Assembly: GCA_035528395.1 (NCBI GenBank)
Contig: DATKYR010000082.1
Coordinates: forward strand, 1-5,518
Source of the DNA: NIOZ-UU13 sp035528395
GTDB lineage: Bacteria; Planctomycetota; Phycisphaerae; Sedimentisphaerales; Anaerobacaceae
Direction of reading: 5' to 3'
Length of the DNA stretch: 5,518 nucleotides
Shown: positions 5,117 to 5,518 of the stretch, piece after piece
How positions within the stretch are numbered: the first letter of the stretch is position 1
How the letters are laid out: every line of letters starts with the position of its first letter
Program-made: the position numbers and the translations under genes
The notes under the pieces: generated by a model
The model's database searches: none
Told to the model about the DNA's origin: nothing
Seen by the model: the letters and a program-made list of their open reading frames with translations, nothing else

Positions 5117-5350
5117 GCTGCTGGCTGAACTTTATGTCATGGATTCTGACAACCTTCAAGACAAGTTTGTCCTAAAAGATATCTCAAAAAAGGCTGAATT
5201 TTGAGTGATTTTTCCTTGCCCCATTTGGCGATATATATTATTGTGCTATTTAAGCGTTCCAAGGGTGGAACCGACCTCTGTCCAGCACGTCAAACCTAAG
5301 CCCTTCTTAATAATAATTCAGGCTAATTTATTATTTAAGGAGATAAGCTT
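5117..5350. other. Intergenic, structure-rich, no convincing gene
   Basis: The open frame at 5205-5387 (+) has no ribosome-binding site and a random-looking product. Visible structures are a weak A/T hairpin (5183-5189 with 5199-5205), a GTTCCA-AGGG-TGGAAC hairpin (5256-5271) and the ribosome-site hairpin at 5303-5342. An AT-rich TATATATTATT tract at 5232-5242 could carry a -10 element for rightward transcription, but no good -35 is seen. Confidence 0.5.
5303..5342 (+). promoter_or_regulatory. Hairpin burying an AAGGAG ribosome-binding site
   Basis: CTTAATAATAA (5306-5316) pairs with TTATTATTTAAG (5328-5339) with one bulged T. The pairing extends outward so that CTTC (5303-5306) covers GGAG (5339-5342). 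The loop is 11 nt. The GGAG is the core of AAGGAG (5337-5342), 8 nt before an ATG at 5351. The stem is almost all A/U, so it would melt easily, as in RNA thermometers or ligand-switched leaders. Confidence 0.4.
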
Positions 5351-5401
5351 ATGGCATCTCAAGGACTCCTGTTCTCAGGTAGTGTAAATATGTTTCTGTA
5401 A
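5351..5401 (+). CDS. Possible 16-codon leader peptide
   Basis: ATG at 5351, 8 nt after an excellent AAGGAG, encodes MASQGLLFSGSVNMFL and stops at 5399-5401. It is the best ribosome-binding site in the right-hand part of the window, yet the frame is only 16 codons. Options are a leader peptide whose translation controls a downstream gene, the remnant of a broken gene, or chance. It has no runs of one amino acid typical of attenuation peptides. Confidence 0.3.
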   Translation: MASQGLLFSGSVNMFL

Positions 5402-5416
5402 ATTGGTGTTAACCAC

Positions 5417-5467
5417 GCATGTGTCTGGGTGGAAGCGAGCGTAGCGAGCTGGAACCCAGACACATGC
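5417..5467. repeat. Perfect 14-bp hairpin with GCGAGC-GTA-GCGAGC loop
   Basis: GCATGTGTCTGGGT (5417-5430) is fully complementary to ACCCAGACACATGC (5454-5467). The 23-nt loop contains the direct repeat GCGAGC GTA GCGAGC. No T-run follows on either strand, so it is not a Rho-independent terminator. It may be a REP-like palindromic unit, a leader RNA structure or the end of a small mobile element. GCGAA-A-TTCGC follows directly and overlaps the right arm by two bases. Confidence 0.6.
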
Positions 5468-5515
5468 GAAATTCGCTTGAAAAGGTGGGCTCGTCCCGTT
5501 CTCCTATAAGGTTTT

Positions 5516-5518
5516 ATG
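5516..5518 (+). other. Possible start codon of a gene beyond the window
   Basis: The window ends in ATAAGGTTTTATG. AAGG (5508-5511) is 4 nt from this ATG, a short but usable spacing. If real, the structures from 5256 to 5509 would be its leader. Nothing of the protein is visible. Confidence 0.2.

Noticed and set aside
5183..5205. Rho-independent terminator (CTCAAAA/TTTTGAG then TGATTTTT)
   Set aside because: The stem is only 7 bp and nearly all A/T, too weak for a classic terminator, and no rightward gene precedes it.
5205..5387. 60-aa forward frame
   Set aside because: No ribosome-binding site, and it runs through the 5256-5271 and 5303-5342 hairpins and ends inside the 16-codon ORF region; composition looks random.
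1..5518. CRISPR array, tRNA or rRNA genes
   Set aside because: The regular repeats here are coding repeats of 141-252 nt, not 25-40-nt repeats with spacers, and no cloverleaf or rRNA-like segment was found by eye.

Overview
The window looks like a chromosomal segment of a Planctomycetota-type bacterium, most likely Phycisphaerae; this is inference from protein style, not a database match. Two genes in the right half point there. One is a short PEP-CTERM (exosortase-sorted) surface protein. The other is a single-pass prepilin-like protein with an FTLIELLVVIAIIALL-type N-terminus, an H-x9-D motif and a WPQWMRRFKDY tail; that protein type is strongly expanded in planctomycetes and their relatives.

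Left half (1-3191), all on the + strand: a run of genes of unknown function, four of them built from tandem repeats. In order they are a 5'-truncated protein of three CxxC-x22-CxxC zinc-ribbon units (ends 488), a membrane-anchored protein with four TPRs (504-1061), a 62-aa acidic zinc-ribbon-like protein (1207-1395), a gene-poor stretch with two look-alike G/C-rich hairpins (1396-1747), an 82-aa helical protein (1748-1996), a 202-aa protein of four Myb/SANT-like helix-turn-helix repeats (2003-2611), and a second three-unit zinc-ribbon protein (2649-3191). The two zinc-ribbon genes are paralogues that align at a constant offset of 2703 nt with no net indel, so they form direct repeats bracketing the rest. 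The downstream copy appears to have lost one base just after its ancestral start codon and probably now starts at a nearby ATG, without the first zinc-ligand cysteine.

Right half (3192-5518): a strong sigma-70-like promoter (TTGACA, 18 nt, TACAAT at 3248-3277) drives a long leader with a perfect 12-bp hairpin, then the Tyr-rich PEP-CTERM protein (3512-4189). The prepilin-like gene (5024-4206, minus strand) converges on it with a 16-nt gap and has its own promoter near 5087-5116. The last ~430 nt hold no convincing gene but are rich in secondary structure: a hairpin that would bury a near-perfect AAGGAG ribosome-binding site, a 16-codon ORF behind that site, a perfect 14-bp hairpin with a GCGAGCGTAGCGAGC loop, and a possible start codon at the very last three bases.

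Working model: repeat-built DNA- or RNA-binding proteins (zinc ribbons and HTH tetrad) in a duplicated accessory island on the left, and cell-surface or secretion proteins on the right. No known defence, CRISPR, transposase or recombinase gene is visible.
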